Shown piece by piece: positions 55,152 through 64,000 of a DNA stretch of 64,000 nucleotides. How positions within the stretch are numbered: position 1 is the first letter of the stretch; every line of letters begins with the position of its first letter. This DNA is from Pseudomonas iranensis (GTDB taxonomy: Bacteria; Pseudomonadota; Gammaproteobacteria; Pseudomonadales; Pseudomonadaceae). The DNA lies in contig NZ_CP077092.1 of the NCBI RefSeq assembly GCF_014268585.2, forward strand, positions 434,001 through 498,000, written 5' to 3'. Below the pieces are notes generated by a model, which worked only from the letters and a program-made list of their open reading frames with translations, searched no databases and had not been told where the DNA came from. The position numbers and the translations under genes are program-made.

Positions 55152-56129
55152 TCAGTTGGTGATGTATTTGGCGCTGACGTAAGGCGCGTAGTCCGGCAGC
55201 ACGGCTTCGACCTTGCCTTGCTCCTTGAGGAACGCGGCAGTGTCAGTGATGGCTTTGGTGGTCGGCGCGCCGAGATCACTGACCTGATCCGCCGCCAGCG
55301 GGTAGACGTTGCCCTGCAACAGCAATGGAATGTCGCTGGCCTTGGCGCCGGAGAGTTTCACCAGTTTGTCGACGTTGCTCTGGTTGGCCAGCCAGGCCTG
55401 CGGATCCTTGCGGTAATCGGCGTAGGCGTCGAGGGTGACCTTGGCGAACGCGGTGACGATTTCCGGGTGCTTTTCGGCGAAGTCCTTGCGCACGATCCAC
55501 GCATCGAAGGTCGGCGCGCCGAACTTGGCCAGCTCGCCGGAGGTGATCAGCACTGTGCCGTTTTCCTTGGCCACGCCCAGTGCCGGATCCCACACGTAAG
55601 TGGCGTCGATATCGCCGCGTTTCCACGCCGCGATGATCGCTGGCGGCGCGAGGTTGAGCACGGTGACTTTCGACGGATCGATGTTCCAGTGCTTGAGCGC
55701 GGCGAGCAGGCTGTAGTGCCCGGTGGACACGAACGGCACGGCGATTTTCTTGCCGATCAGATCCTGCGGAGTCTTGATGCCGGAGCCGTCGCGCGCGACC
55801 AGTGCTTCAGCGGCGCCGATCTGCGTGGCAATCAGGAAGGTTTCTACCGGTACCTTGCGGGTGATCGCGGCGGCCAGCGGACTCGAACCGAGGTAGCCGA
55901 TCTGCACATCGCCGGACGCGATGGCGGCGATGATATCGGCGCCGTTATCGAACTTGCGCCAGCTGATATCGGCCTTGGTAGCTTTCTCGTAGGCGCCGTC
56001 GGCCTGAGCGACCTTGGCCGGGTCGACGGTAGTCTGGTAGGCGACAGTGAGGTCGGCCGCCTGGGCCAAGAAGCTTGCAGCGGCCAGTGAGGCGGCGGCG
56101 AGCAGGCGAAGCGGGAAATTCAGTTTCAA
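55152..56129 (-). CDS. tauA: Taurine-binding periplasmic protein TauA
   Basis: A 325-residue binding protein with a signal peptide (LLAAASLAAASFLAQA). LTVAYQTTVDPAKVAQADGA and WRKFDNGADIIAAIASGDVQ match TauA, with residues around GSSPLAAAI and APPAIIAAWKRGDIDATYVW forming the sulfonate site. It heads tauABCD. The AT-rich stretch at 56150-56220 probably holds the promoter. Confidence 0.94.
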   Translation of the reverse strand: MKLNFPLRLLAAASLAAASFLAQAADLTVAYQTTVDPAKVAQADGAYEKATKADISWRKFDNGADIIAAIASGDVQIGYLGSSPLAAAITRKVPVETFLIATQIGAAEALVARDGSGIKTPQDLIGKKIAVPFVSTGHYSLLAALKHWNIDPSKVTVLNLAPPAIIAAWKRGDIDATYVWDPALGVAKENGTVLITSGELAKFGAPTFDAWIVRKDFAEKHPEIVTAFAKVTLDAYADYRKDPQAWLANQSNVDKLVKLSGAKASDIPLLLQGNVYPLAADQVSDLGAPTTKAITDTAAFLKEQGKVEAVLPDYAPYVSAKYITN

Positions 56130-56267
56130 TTGAGAGCTCCAAATCAGGCGACCGAATGTCGGCGTGAGTGGAGACTAAATGATCTAAGAATCGCGAAATA
56201 AATAACTTTTTCGAATGAGCTTATGAGCGGAAAAATCTAAGGCAGGAGAGGATGTGAGCCTTTGACT

Positions 56268-56371
56268 GATCGTTCCCACGCTCTGCGTGGTAACGCCTCA
56301 AGGGACGCTCTGCGTCCGAAGTGACGCGGAGCATCACAGGCTGCGTTCCCACGCAGAGCGTGGGAACGATC
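56268..56371. repeat. Palindromic repeat, family C
   Basis: Third copy of the GATCGTTCCCACGCTCTGCG element, between gshA and the tau promoter. Confidence 0.9.
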
Positions 56372-56386
56372 AAGGCCGGGGCGGCT

Positions 56387-57970
56387 TTAATTGCTGATGG
56401 CGAGAATACTCGCCTGATACGCGCCAACAAACACATCGAAATCGCCGACTTCGTTCTGCTCAAGCTCGGTCTGCTGCGCCAGCGATGCGCGCGCCAGTTG
56501 TTCAAACTTCGCTTGCTCGTCGGCCGCCAACGGCTCGCTGCGGAAGAACTCGGCGTGAGTCTGGCTCTGGCGCAGGGAGAACTGCGCAAAGCTTTCCTTG
56601 TGCTCGGCCATGGCCGCCAGCACCTGCGCCGATGGGGTCAGGGACGGGTCGTTGACCTTGGCCAGTTGCGCATCCAGTGCCTTGCTGTGGGCATCGCCGC
56701 CGACGCTCTGGTCGAGCATCGCCGCCAGCGGGGCAATCTGTTCCAGCAGCTCCGCCGCCCACTGTTTCATCTCGACCGGCTGACCGTCACGCTGCAATTG
56801 CAGGCCCGGACGGCGACCTTCCTTGACCACGCTGAGGAAGTTCGAGGTGGCGTTGCCGCACGAAGTGTTGGTCAGCAGCGGGCTGTCGTTCAGCGCGCAG
56901 TACAGCAGGAACGCGTCGATGAAGCGCGATTCGGTGAGGTCGATGCCCATCGGCAGGAACGGGTTGATGTCCAGGCAGCGCACTTCGACGTACTGGATGC
57001 CGCGCGCCATCAGCGCCTGGATCGGCCGCTCGCCGGTGTAGGTCACGCGTTTCGGGCGGATGTTGGAGTAGTACTCGTTTTCGATCTGCAGGATGTTGGT
57101 ATTGAGCTGCACCCACTCGCCATCCTTGTGCGTGCCGACTTCCACGTACGGCGCGTAGGGCGTGGCCACCGCTTCGCGCAGGCTGTCGGTGTAGCTCGCC
57201 AGATCGTTGTAGCACGGTGTCAGGCCGGCCTGGGCGTTGCTCTGATAACCGAGATCGCTCATGCGCAGGCTGGTCGCGTACGGCAGATACAGCGTGTCGG
57301 GATCGAGCTGTTCGAGCTGATGCGAACGCCCGCGCAGGAAGCCGGCATCCAGCGCGGGCGAGGCACCGAACAGGTACATCAGCAGCCAGCTGTAGCGACG
57401 GAAGTTGCGGATCAGCGCGATGTAGGACACCGACTGGAAATCGCGATCGGTGCCGACGAAACCTTCGGCCTCGCGCAGCAATGGCCAGAGTTGTTCCGGC
57501 AGGGAAAAGTTGTAGTGAATACCGGCAATGCACTGCATGGTCTTGCCGTAACGCAGGGCCAGGCCCTTGCGATAGACGTATTTGAGCTGACCGATATTGG
57601 AGGTGCCGTAATAGGCAATCGGGATGTCTTCCTCGGCCGGCAACGGGCACGGCATCGATGGACTCCACAGATACTCGTTGCCGAGTTTGCTGTAGGCAAA
57701 ACGATGAATCTTGTCCAGGCTCGCCAGCGTGTCGGCAGGATCCGGCAGGGCAGGCGTGATGAATTCCAGCAGCGACTCGGAGTAGTCGGTGGTGATCTGT
57801 TCGTTGGTCAGCGCGGAACCCAGGGCTTCGGGGTGCGGCGTTTGCGCCAGGCGACCTTCACTGGTCACGCGCAGGCATTCACGTTCGATACCGTGCAGGC
57901 ACTGCTTGAGCAGAGAGAGGTTAGCGCGCTCGCCAAGCAGAGCCAGGCGGCGGTTGAGAAGTTCGCTCAA
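56387..57970 (-). CDS. gshA: Glutamate-cysteine ligase GshA
   Basis: A 527-residue ligase that joins glutamate and cysteine in the first step of glutathione synthesis. [31 protein letters not shown] and [16 protein letters not shown] are typical. The start is TTG at 57970 with GAAGGA six bases upstream, giving [14 protein letters not shown] (Met in the protein), the same length as P. aeruginosa GshA. A GTG at 57985 is the upstream alternative. It is the downstream neighbour of the thioesterase, separated by REPs. Confidence 0.93.
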   Translation of the reverse strand: MSELLNRRLALLGERANLSLLKQCLHGIERECLRVTSEGRLAQTPHPEALGSALTNEQITTDYSESLLEFITPALPDPADTLASLDKIHRFAYSKLGNEYLWSPSMPCPLPAEEDIPIAYYGTSNIGQLKYVYRKGLALRYGKTMQCIAGIHYNFSLPEQLWPLLREAEGFVGTDRDFQSVSYIALIRNFRRYSWLLMYLFGASPALDAGFLRGRSHQLEQLDPDTLYLPYATSLRMSDLGYQSNAQAGLTPCYNDLASYTDSLREAVATPYAPYVEVGTHKDGEWVQLNTNILQIENEYYSNIRPKRVTYTGERPIQALMARGIQYVEVRCLDINPFLPMGIDLTESRFIDAFLLYCALNDSPLLTNTSCGNATSNFLSVVKEGRRPGLQLQRDGQPVEMKQWAAELLEQIAPLAAMLDQSVGGDAHSKALDAQLAKVNDPSLTPSAQVLAAMAEHKESFAQFSLRQSQTHAEFFRSEPLAADEQAKFEQLARASLAQQTELEQNEVGDFDVFVGAYQASILAISN

Positions 57971-58107
57971 TTTGGATTCCTTCACGCGTCAGTCGCCCCA
58001 ATATGGGGGTGGGCAGGACGGTCTACAAGGGTGAAGTTGAAACTGGCGTTATCGCCTGGTTTGTAGCGGCAGGCCATTTGCCGGTCAGTCAAGAACTGCA
58101 CAATCCC

Positions 58108-58199
58108 TGTGGGAGCGAGCCTGCTCGCGAAGAGGGTTTTGCAGTCAATGTCATCGTCGACTGACACACCGTCTTCGCGAGCAGGCTCGCTCCCACAGG
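58108..58199. repeat. REP pair, family D
   Basis: CTGTGGGAGCGAGCCTGCTC and the inverted GAGCAGGCTCGCTCCCACAG lie between gshA and the thioesterase. The rest of this 250-bp gap shows nothing else. Confidence 0.88.
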
Positions 58200-58239
58200 A
58201 TTCATTGCGCCGAAATTAACTCAAAATGATGAGCAACAT

Positions 58240-58623
58240 CTACAGGACAGCGAAGGTGCCTTGCGCTTTTGCGACCAGTTTGTCGCCCTGCACCACCTCG
58301 GCTTCGACCACCAGCGTGCGCCGGCCCGGGTGGATCACCCGCGCCGTGCACAGCACCTCGCCATCGGAAACGGCGCGGATGTAGTTGATCTTGCATTCGA
58401 TGGTCGCACTCTGCTGATCGAAGCCATGGCTGCTGGAACACGCCAGGCCCATAGCAATATCGACCAGACTGAACAGCGCACCGCCGTGCAGTTTGCCGCC
58501 GCGGTTGCGCAGTTCGGGCTCAAGCGCCAGGGCGACTTGCGCCACCCCGGTTTCGAGACTGTGCAGGCGACAGCCCAACAGCTTGAAAAACGCGCTCTCG
58601 ACGAGCCCGGCCGGCATGTCCAT
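58240..58623 (-). CDS. PaaI-family hotdog thioesterase
   Basis: A 127-residue hotdog-fold thioesterase. LHGGALFSLVDIAMGLACSS carries the Asp of the active site and the glycine-rich turn of the PaaI family, which hydrolyse acyl- or aryl-CoA thioesters. The start codon overlaps the stop of tex by one base. It corresponds in position to PA5202. Confidence 0.87.
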   Translation of the reverse strand: MDMPAGLVESAFFKLLGCRLHSLETGVAQVALALEPELRNRGGKLHGGALFSLVDIAMGLACSSSHGFDQQSATIECKINYIRAVSDGEVLCTARVIHPGRRTLVVEAEVVQGDKLVAKAQGTFAVL

Positions 58624-60947
58624 CAGCGTTTCTTCAACTGCTTGGCGTTGGCGAACAGCGAGGCCATCGCATTGTTCACCGGCGCGGCGGTGGCGGTTTC
58701 CTTGCGCGGCGCGTTGCCCGAAGACTGGCGCGGTGCCGAGCCCGGGCGCGAGCCACGGGCGCCGTCGACCTTCTCGCCGGGAGTGTCGCTCATGCGCATC
58801 GACAGGCCGACGCGTTTGCGCGGAATGTCGACTTCCATGACCTTCACTTTCACCACGTCACCGGCCTTGACCGCTTCGCGTGGGTCCTTGATGAACTTCT
58901 CCGATAGCGCCGAAATGTGCACCAGACCGTCCTGATGCACGCCGATGTCGACGAACGCACCGAACGCCGTAACGTTGGTGACGACGCCTTCAAGGATCAT
59001 CCCCAGTTGCAGGTCCTTGAGGTCCTCGACGCCTTCCTGGAATTCGGCAGTCTTGAACTCCGGACGTGGATCGCGACCGGGTTTTTCCAGTTCTTGCAGG
59101 ATGTCGGTGACGGTCGGCAGACCGAAGGTTTCGTCGGTGAACTTCTTCGGATCCAGGCGCTTGAGGAACGCGGCATCGCCGATCAGCGAGCGGATGTCGC
59201 GGTCGGTTTCAGCGGCAATGCGCTGCACCAGCGGATAGGCTTCCGGGTGCACCGCCGAGGAATCCAGCGGGTTATCGCCGTTCATTACGCGCAAGAAACC
59301 GGCGGCCTGTTCGAAGGTTTTCTCGCCCAGTCGCGCAACTTTCTTCAGTGCTGCACGGGTCTTGAACGCGCCGTGTTCGTCACGGTGAGCAACGATGTTC
59401 TGCGCCAGCGTTGCGTTGAGGCCGGAGATTCGCGCCAGCAAGGCCACGGAGGCAGTGTTCACATCCACGCCCACGGCGTTCACGCAGTCCTCGACCACGG
59501 CGTCCAGACCGCGCGCCAGTTTCAGCTGCGAGACGTCGTGCTGGTACTGGCCGACACCGATGGATTTCGGATCGATCTTCACCAGCTCGGCCAGCGGATC
59601 CTGCAGACGACGAGCGATCGACACGGCGCCACGGATCGACACGTCGAGATCCGGGAATTCCTTGGCCGCCAGTTCCGAGGCCGAGTACACCGAGGCGCCG
59701 GCTTCGGACACCATGACCTTGGTCATCTTCATCGCTGGATATTTCTTGATCAGTTCGATCGCCAGCTTGTCGGTCTCACGGCTGGCAGTCCCGTTGCCGA
59801 TGGCGATGAGATCCACCGAATGCTTGGCGCATAGAGCGGCGAGGATGGCGATGGTCTGATCCCATTTGTTGTGCGGCACGTGCGGGTAAACCGTGGCGTG
59901 GTCGAGCAGCTTGCCGGTGGAGTCGACCACGGCCACCTTGCAGCCGGTACGCAGGCCCGGGTCGAGGCCCAGGGTCGCGCGCGGGCCGGCCGGAGCGGCC
60001 AGCAGCAGGTCGTGCAGGTTGTGCGCGAACACGTTGATTGCTTCGGTTTCGGCACCGTCGCGCAGCTCGCCGAGCAGGTCGGTTTCCAGGTGGGTGTAGA
60101 GCTTGACCTTCCAGGTCCAGCGCACCACTTCACCAAGCCATTTGTCCGCCGGGCGGTTCTGGTTCTGGATGCCGAACTGCTGAGCGATCATGCCTTCGCA
60201 CGGGTGCATGGTGCCGGGCAGCTCATCGCCGACTTTCAGCGCGGAGCTGAGAATGCCTTCGTTGCGGCCACGGAAAATCGCCAGGGCGCGGTGCGACGGC
60301 ATGCTTTTCAGCGGCTCATCGTGTTCGAAGTAATCGCGGAACTTGGCGCCTTCCTCTTCCTTGCCAGCGATAACGCGGGCACTGAGGATCGCTTCCTGTT
60401 TGAGGAAATTACGCAGCTTTTCCAGCAGGCTGGCGTCTTCGGCGAAGCGCTCCATGAGGATGTACTTGGAGCCTTCCAACGCAGCCTTCACATCGGTCAC
60501 GCCTTTTTCGGCGTCGACGAAGCGCGCGGCTTCGGTCTCCGGCGACAGGTTCGGGTCGTTGAACAAGCCGTCGGCCAGTTCGCCAAGGCCGGCTTCGAGG
60601 GCGATCTGGCCCTTGGTCCGGCGCTTCTGCTTGTACGGCAGGTACAAGTCTTCGAGACGGGTTTTGGTGTCGGCGAGCTTGATGTCGCGCTCGAGGGCAG
60701 GGGTGAGTTTGCCTTGCTCTTCGATGCTGGCGAGGATGCTGATGCGCCGTTCGTCGAGTTCTCGCAGGTAGCGCAGGCGCTCTTCCAGATGACGCAACTG
60801 GGTGTCGTCGAGGCTGCCGGTGACTTCTTTCCGGTAACGGGCGATGAAGGGAACGGTAGAACCTTCATCGAGTAGCGCGACGGCCGCTTCGACCTGTTGT
60901 GGGCGTACGCCGAGTTCCTCGGCGATGCGGCTGTTGATGCTGTCCAT
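58623..60947 (-). CDS. tex: Transcription accessory protein Tex
   Basis: A 774-residue Tex protein. The N-terminal helical region starts [16 protein letters not shown], the YqgF/RNase H-like domain includes [20 protein letters not shown], helix-hairpin-helix motifs follow ([19 protein letters not shown]), and an S1 RNA-binding domain ([20 protein letters not shown]) is near the end. A Gly/Ala/Arg-rich tail closes the chain. Tex binds nucleic acid and affects transcription. The ATG at 60947 with AGGTGG is used; a further ATG lies at 60962. Confidence 0.95.
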   Translation of the reverse strand: MDSINSRIAEELGVRPQQVEAAVALLDEGSTVPFIARYRKEVTGSLDDTQLRHLEERLRYLRELDERRISILASIEEQGKLTPALERDIKLADTKTRLEDLYLPYKQKRRTKGQIALEAGLGELADGLFNDPNLSPETEAARFVDAEKGVTDVKAALEGSKYILMERFAEDASLLEKLRNFLKQEAILSARVIAGKEEEGAKFRDYFEHDEPLKSMPSHRALAIFRGRNEGILSSALKVGDELPGTMHPCEGMIAQQFGIQNQNRPADKWLGEVVRWTWKVKLYTHLETDLLGELRDGAETEAINVFAHNLHDLLLAAPAGPRATLGLDPGLRTGCKVAVVDSTGKLLDHATVYPHVPHNKWDQTIAILAALCAKHSVDLIAIGNGTASRETDKLAIELIKKYPAMKMTKVMVSEAGASVYSASELAAKEFPDLDVSIRGAVSIARRLQDPLAELVKIDPKSIGVGQYQHDVSQLKLARGLDAVVEDCVNAVGVDVNTASVALLARISGLNATLAQNIVAHRDEHGAFKTRAALKKVARLGEKTFEQAAGFLRVMNGDNPLDSSAVHPEAYPLVQRIAAETDRDIRSLIGDAAFLKRLDPKKFTDETFGLPTVTDILQELEKPGRDPRPEFKTAEFQEGVEDLKDLQLGMILEGVVTNVTAFGAFVDIGVHQDGLVHISALSEKFIKDPREAVKAGDVVKVKVMEVDIPRKRVGLSMRMSDTPGEKVDGARGSRPGSAPRQSSGNAPRKETATAAPVNNAMASLFANAKQLKKR

Positions 60948-61305
60948 AAAACCACCTGACATAGTATGAAAGCAGGCTCGCAGGCACGCAGATAATGGCC
61001 TGGAGGCTGATTGAGCGGCTGGAAAATTGCCGCTGCCTGGATCAAGAAGCTGCCCATTGACCCGTGAAATCGAACAGTCACTGCACAGGGCCGGAAAAAA
61101 TACCGGCCACTTACGGTAACGATTCAGACGTTGCCTGGCGCAAAACGCCGCGCATTATAACCAGCGTTCTGTCATTCGGGGGCGTTGCAGGCTGTAGGCA
61201 TAAACCCCGGTTTTCTGGCAGTGAAGGAAAAATCTGCTAACAATGCACACGGTGCGTATAACGACAGCTACGCCATAATGCGCGCCGAGCTAAAAGGAGC
61301 ATCCA
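60948..61305. promoter_or_regulatory. Divergent tex/ompR intergenic region
   Basis: A 358-bp divergent gap. GGCCGG-AAAAAATA-CCGGCC at 61089-61108 forms a short hairpin. An AT-rich part near 61210-61290 should hold the ompR promoter, and AAGGAG precedes its start. No gene is seen. Confidence 0.45.
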
Positions 61306-62046
61306 ATGAGCAGCACTGCACAAACGGCTGAAGGCGAAAAAATTCTTATCGTTGATGACGATCCGGGGCTGAGCAGCCTGCTGGAGCGTTTCTTCGTCAG
61401 CAAGGGCTACCGTGCCCGTACCGTTCCGAACACCGAGCAGATGGACCGTCTGCTGGCGCGTGAAGTGTTCAATCTGGTCGTCCTCGACCTGATGCTGCCG
61501 GGCGAAGACGGCCTGACTGCGTGCCGCCGCCTGCGCAGCGCGAACAACCAGATTCCGATCATCATGCTCACCGCCAAGGGCGATGAGCTGAGCCGTATCA
61601 AGGGCCTTGAACTGGGCGCCGACGATTACCTGGCCAAGCCGTTCAACCCCGACGAGCTGATGGCTCGGGTCAAAGCGGTATTGCGCCGTCAGGCCGCACC
61701 GGTACCGGGCGCGCCGGGCAGCGAAGACGAAAACGTCACCTTCGGTGATTACGTATTGTCGCTGGCCACCCGCGAGCTCAAGCGTGGCGATGAAGTGCAC
61801 ATGCTCACCACCGGTGAGTTCGCGGTACTCAAGGCGCTGGTAATGAACGCGCGTCAGCCGCTGACCCGCGACAAGCTGATGAACCTCGCCCGTGGCCGTG
61901 AATGGGATGCGCTGGAGCGTTCCATCGACGTGCAGATCTCGCGTCTGCGCCGGATGATCGAACCCGATCCGTCGAAACCGCGTTACATCCAGACTGTCTG
62001 GGGCGTGGGTTACGTGTTCGTACCGGATGGCACCGCCACCAAGTGA
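61306..62046 (+). CDS. ompR: Response regulator OmpR (AmgR)
   Basis: A 246-residue OmpR-class regulator. The receiver domain has acidic residues in ILIVDDDPG and the phosphorylated Asp61 in VVLDLMLPGEDGL. The C-terminal winged helix includes LTTGEFAVLKALVMNARQPL and SIDVQISRLRRMIEPDPSKP. In P. aeruginosa the same locus (PA5200, amgR) controls envelope stress and aminoglycoside tolerance. envZ follows after 114 bp containing a REP-like hairpin. Confidence 0.95.
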   Translation: MSSTAQTAEGEKILIVDDDPGLSSLLERFFVSKGYRARTVPNTEQMDRLLAREVFNLVVLDLMLPGEDGLTACRRLRSANNQIPIIMLTAKGDELSRIKGLELGADDYLAKPFNPDELMARVKAVLRRQAAPVPGAPGSEDENVTFGDYVLSLATRELKRGDEVHMLTTGEFAVLKALVMNARQPLTRDKLMNLARGREWDALERSIDVQISRLRRMIEPDPSKPRYIQTVWGVGYVFVPDGTATK

Positions 62047-62054
62047 TCGGTGAT

Positions 62055-62146
62055 TTGTAGGAGCGGGTCTGCAAGGCTCTGGTCGCACGGCCATTGCCAC
62101 AGACTCGCAATCCGCAATATGCGAGCATTGCTCGCTCCTGCAAGTG
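62055..62146. repeat. Degenerate REP-like pair between ompR and envZ
   Basis: TGTAGGAGCGGGTCTGCAAG and GCGAGCATTGCTCGCTCCTG are facing, diverged REP-like arms inside a two-gene operon. Confidence 0.6.
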
Positions 62147-62160
62147 TGTAGCGGTTAAAG

Positions 62161-63474
62161 ATGAAAACCCCCGTCTGGTTCCCCCAAAGTTTTTTCTCCC
62201 GCACCCTCTGGCTGGTGCTGATCGTCGTGCTGTTTTCCAAGGCACTGACCCTGGTTTATCTGTTGATGAACGAGGACGTGCTGGTGGATCGCCAATACAG
62301 CCATGGTGTCGCTCTGACGTTGCGCGCCTATTGGGCCGCCGATGAAGAAAACCGCGCAAAAATTGCCGATGCCGCAACCCTGATCCGCGTGGTCGGCGCC
62401 GGTGTGCCGGAAGGCGAGCAGCACTGGCCGTACAGCGAAATCTATCAGCGTCAGATGCAGGCGGAACTGGGTGCCGACACCGAGGTGCGTTTGCGCATGC
62501 ACTCGCCACCGGCGCTGTGGGTGAGGGCACCGAGCCTGGGCGATGGCTGGCTGAAAGTGCCGTTGTATCCGCATCCGCTGCGCGGTCAGAAAATCTGGAA
62601 CGTGCTCGGCTGGTTCCTCGCCATCGGCCTGCTATCGACGGCGTCGGCATGGATTTTCGTCAGCCAGCTCAACCAGCCGTTGAAGCGCCTGGTGTATGCC
62701 GCGCGGCAACTCGGCCAGGGCCGCAGCGTGCGCCTGCCGATCAGCGACACGCCCAGCGAAATGACCGAGGTTTACCGCGCCTTCAACCAGATGGCTGAGG
62801 ACGTCGAACAGGCCGGGCGCGAGCGTGAGCTGATGCTCGCCGGGGTGTCCCACGACTTGCGCACACCGCTGACGCGCTTGCGCCTGTCGCTGGAACTGAT
62901 GGGCGATCACACCGACCTCACCGACGACATGGTTCGCGACATCGAAGATATGGATGCGATTCTCGACCAGTTCCTCGCGTTCATCCGCGACGGTCGCGAT
63001 GAGTCTGTAGAAGAAGTCGACCTCAGCGATCTGGTGCGCGAAGTCGCCGCGCCGTACAACCAGAATGAAGAGAAGGTACGTTTGCGCCTGGAACCGATCC
63101 AGCCGTTTCCGCTGCGTCGAGTGTCGATGAAACGCCTGCTCAACAACCTGATCGGCAACGCCTTGAACCATGCCGGCACGGGTGTTGAGGTCGCGGCTTA
63201 TGTGTCCGGAGATACCAGCGCGCCGTATGTGGTCCTGAGCGTGATGGACCGTGGCGCGGGGATTGATCCGTCCGAGCTTGAGGCAATCTTCAACCCGTTT
63301 ACCCGAGGTGATCGGGCACGGGGCGGCAAAGGCACCGGGCTGGGGCTGGCGATCGTCAAACGGATTGCGGCGATGCATGGCGGCAATGTCGAATTGCGCA
63401 ACCGTTCCGGGGGGGGACTGGAGGCGCGGGTGAGATTGCCGCTTGGATTGATGTTGCCCCGCGATGCGGTGTAA
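62161..63474 (+). CDS. envZ: Sensor histidine kinase EnvZ (AmgS)
   Basis: A 437-residue sensor kinase: first membrane helix about residues 14-36, periplasmic part to about 147, second helix about 148-168, HAMP to about 220. The phospho-accepting His231 is in VSHDLRTPLTRLRLSLELMG. The ATPase domain has NNLIGNALNHA (N box), DRGAGIDPSE (G1) and GGKGTGLGLAIVKRI (G2). No clear ribosome-binding site precedes the ATG, which may keep kinase levels low. Confidence 0.94.
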   Translation: MKTPVWFPQSFFSRTLWLVLIVVLFSKALTLVYLLMNEDVLVDRQYSHGVALTLRAYWAADEENRAKIADAATLIRVVGAGVPEGEQHWPYSEIYQRQMQAELGADTEVRLRMHSPPALWVRAPSLGDGWLKVPLYPHPLRGQKIWNVLGWFLAIGLLSTASAWIFVSQLNQPLKRLVYAARQLGQGRSVRLPISDTPSEMTEVYRAFNQMAEDVEQAGRERELMLAGVSHDLRTPLTRLRLSLELMGDHTDLTDDMVRDIEDMDAILDQFLAFIRDGRDESVEEVDLSDLVREVAAPYNQNEEKVRLRLEPIQPFPLRRVSMKRLLNNLIGNALNHAGTGVEVAAYVSGDTSAPYVVLSVMDRGAGIDPSELEAIFNPFTRGDRARGGKGTGLGLAIVKRIAAMHGGNVELRNRSGGGLEARVRLPLGLMLPRDAV

Positions 63475-63480
63475 CGGCGG

Positions 63481-63557
63481 AAAAAAAGATCGCAGCCTGC
63501 GGCAGCTCCTACAGGAAATGCATTCCCATGTAGGAGCTGCCGAAGGCTGCGATCTTT
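63481..63557. repeat. Palindromic REP pair, family B, at convergent gene ends
   Basis: AAAAGATCGCAGCCTGCGGC and the inverted GCCGAAGGCTGCGATCTTTT form a long hairpin with A- and T-runs outside. It lies between envZ and rimK stops and could end both transcripts. Confidence 0.85.
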
Positions 63558-63561
63558 TGCT

Positions 63562-64000
63562 TTAGCCCTTGCCCTTGGTGCGGGTCATATTTGGCCCGCC
63601 ATTCTTTTCAAGATGCTCGATGATGATCCCGGCGACATTCTTGCCAGTGGTGGTCTCGATGCCTTCCAGTCCCGGCGACGAGTTCACTTCCATCACCAGC
63701 GGCCCGTGATTGGAACGCAGGATATCCACACCCGCCACTGCCAGCCCCATGACCTTGGCAGCGCGTAACGCGGTCATGCGTTCTTCCGGGGTGATCTTGA
63801 TCAGGCTGGCGCTGCCGCCGCGATGCAGGTTGGAACGAAATTCTCCCGGTTTGGCCTGGCGCTTCATTGCCGCGATCACCTTGTCGCCGACCACGAAGCA
63901 GCGGATATCCGCGCCGCCGGCTTCCTTGATGTATTCCTGGACCATGATGTTCTGCTTCAAGCCCATGAACGCTTCGATCACCGACTCTGCCGCCGTCGCG
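63562..64000 (-). CDS. rimK: Ribosomal protein S6 modification enzyme RimK, C-terminal part
   Basis: The last 146 codons or so of an ATP-grasp ligase that adds glutamate to ribosomal protein S6; the start lies beyond the right edge. [40 protein letters not shown] and [17 protein letters not shown] are the ATP/metal-binding end of RimK. The reading frame is open through base 64000. Its place next to envZ matches PA5197-PA5199. Confidence 0.93.
   Translation of the reverse strand, partial: ATAAESVIEAFMGLKQNIMVQEYIKEAGGADIRCFVVGDKVIAAMKRQAKPGEFRSNLHRGGSASLIKITPEERMTALRAAKVMGLAVAGVDILRSNHGPLVMEVNSSPGLEGIETTTGKNVAGIIIEHLEKNGGPNMTRTKGKG

Overview
The window looks like chromosome from a fluorescent Pseudomonas (P. 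fluorescens group). Three things point there. The right end (rimK, envZ, ompR, tex, thioesterase, gshA) has the gene order known from P. aeruginosa PA5197-PA5203. The sequence is GC-rich with AT-rich promoters. The intergenic spaces carry several families of palindromic repeats typical of this group. No rRNA, tRNA, CRISPR array, prophage or insertion sequence was seen.

Most of the window is devoted to getting sulfur from sources other than sulfate. Region 1 (about 1.6-24.5 kb) handles sulfate esters: arylsulfatase AtsA, the AtsRBC ABC importer, the oxygenase AtsK, a second sulfatase-superfamily hydrolase, an exported arylsulfotransferase, a SftP-like TonB-dependent receptor with its own TonB-ExbB-ExbD motor, two paralogous LysR regulators, a shortened sigma-54 activator, an orphan MetQ-type binding protein and an amino-acid ABC transporter. 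Region 2 (24.6-34.6 kb) is a break in the theme: an AAA ATPase, a TriABC-type RND pump, an exported glycosidase-like protein, a methyltransferase and a small Pseudomonas-type protein. Region 3 (34.9-47.5 kb) returns to sulfur: MetNIQ, a flavin monooxygenase and two SfnB proteins in one run, then a protein with a tandem repeat, the cystine importer TcyJLN with D-cysteine desulfhydrase, and serine acetyltransferase EpsC. Region 4 (47.8-52.3 kb) holds a BetT-type choline transporter behind a probable BetI operator, a HicAB toxin-antitoxin pair among gene remnants, and an aldo/keto reductase. Region 5 (52.5-56.1 kb) is tauABCD. Region 6 (56.4-64 kb) is core genome: gshA, a thioesterase, tex, ompR-envZ (amgRS in P. 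aeruginosa) and the end of rimK.

The sulfur genes form a coherent pathway. The outer-membrane receptor is energised by the local TonB complex, ABC importers carry esters, taurine, methionine and cystine inward, and cytoplasmic hydrolases and oxygenases release sulfate or sulfite. EpsC, GshA and DcyD connect this to cysteine and glutathione metabolism. The 10-mer ATATGCATTA recurs upstream of three separate sulfate-ester transcription units, with a shortened form before a fourth unit, and may mark a shared regulon. Starts were moved from the longest open frame where a ribosome-binding site or family alignment supported another codon. Functions are assigned from remembered family features, not from database searches.
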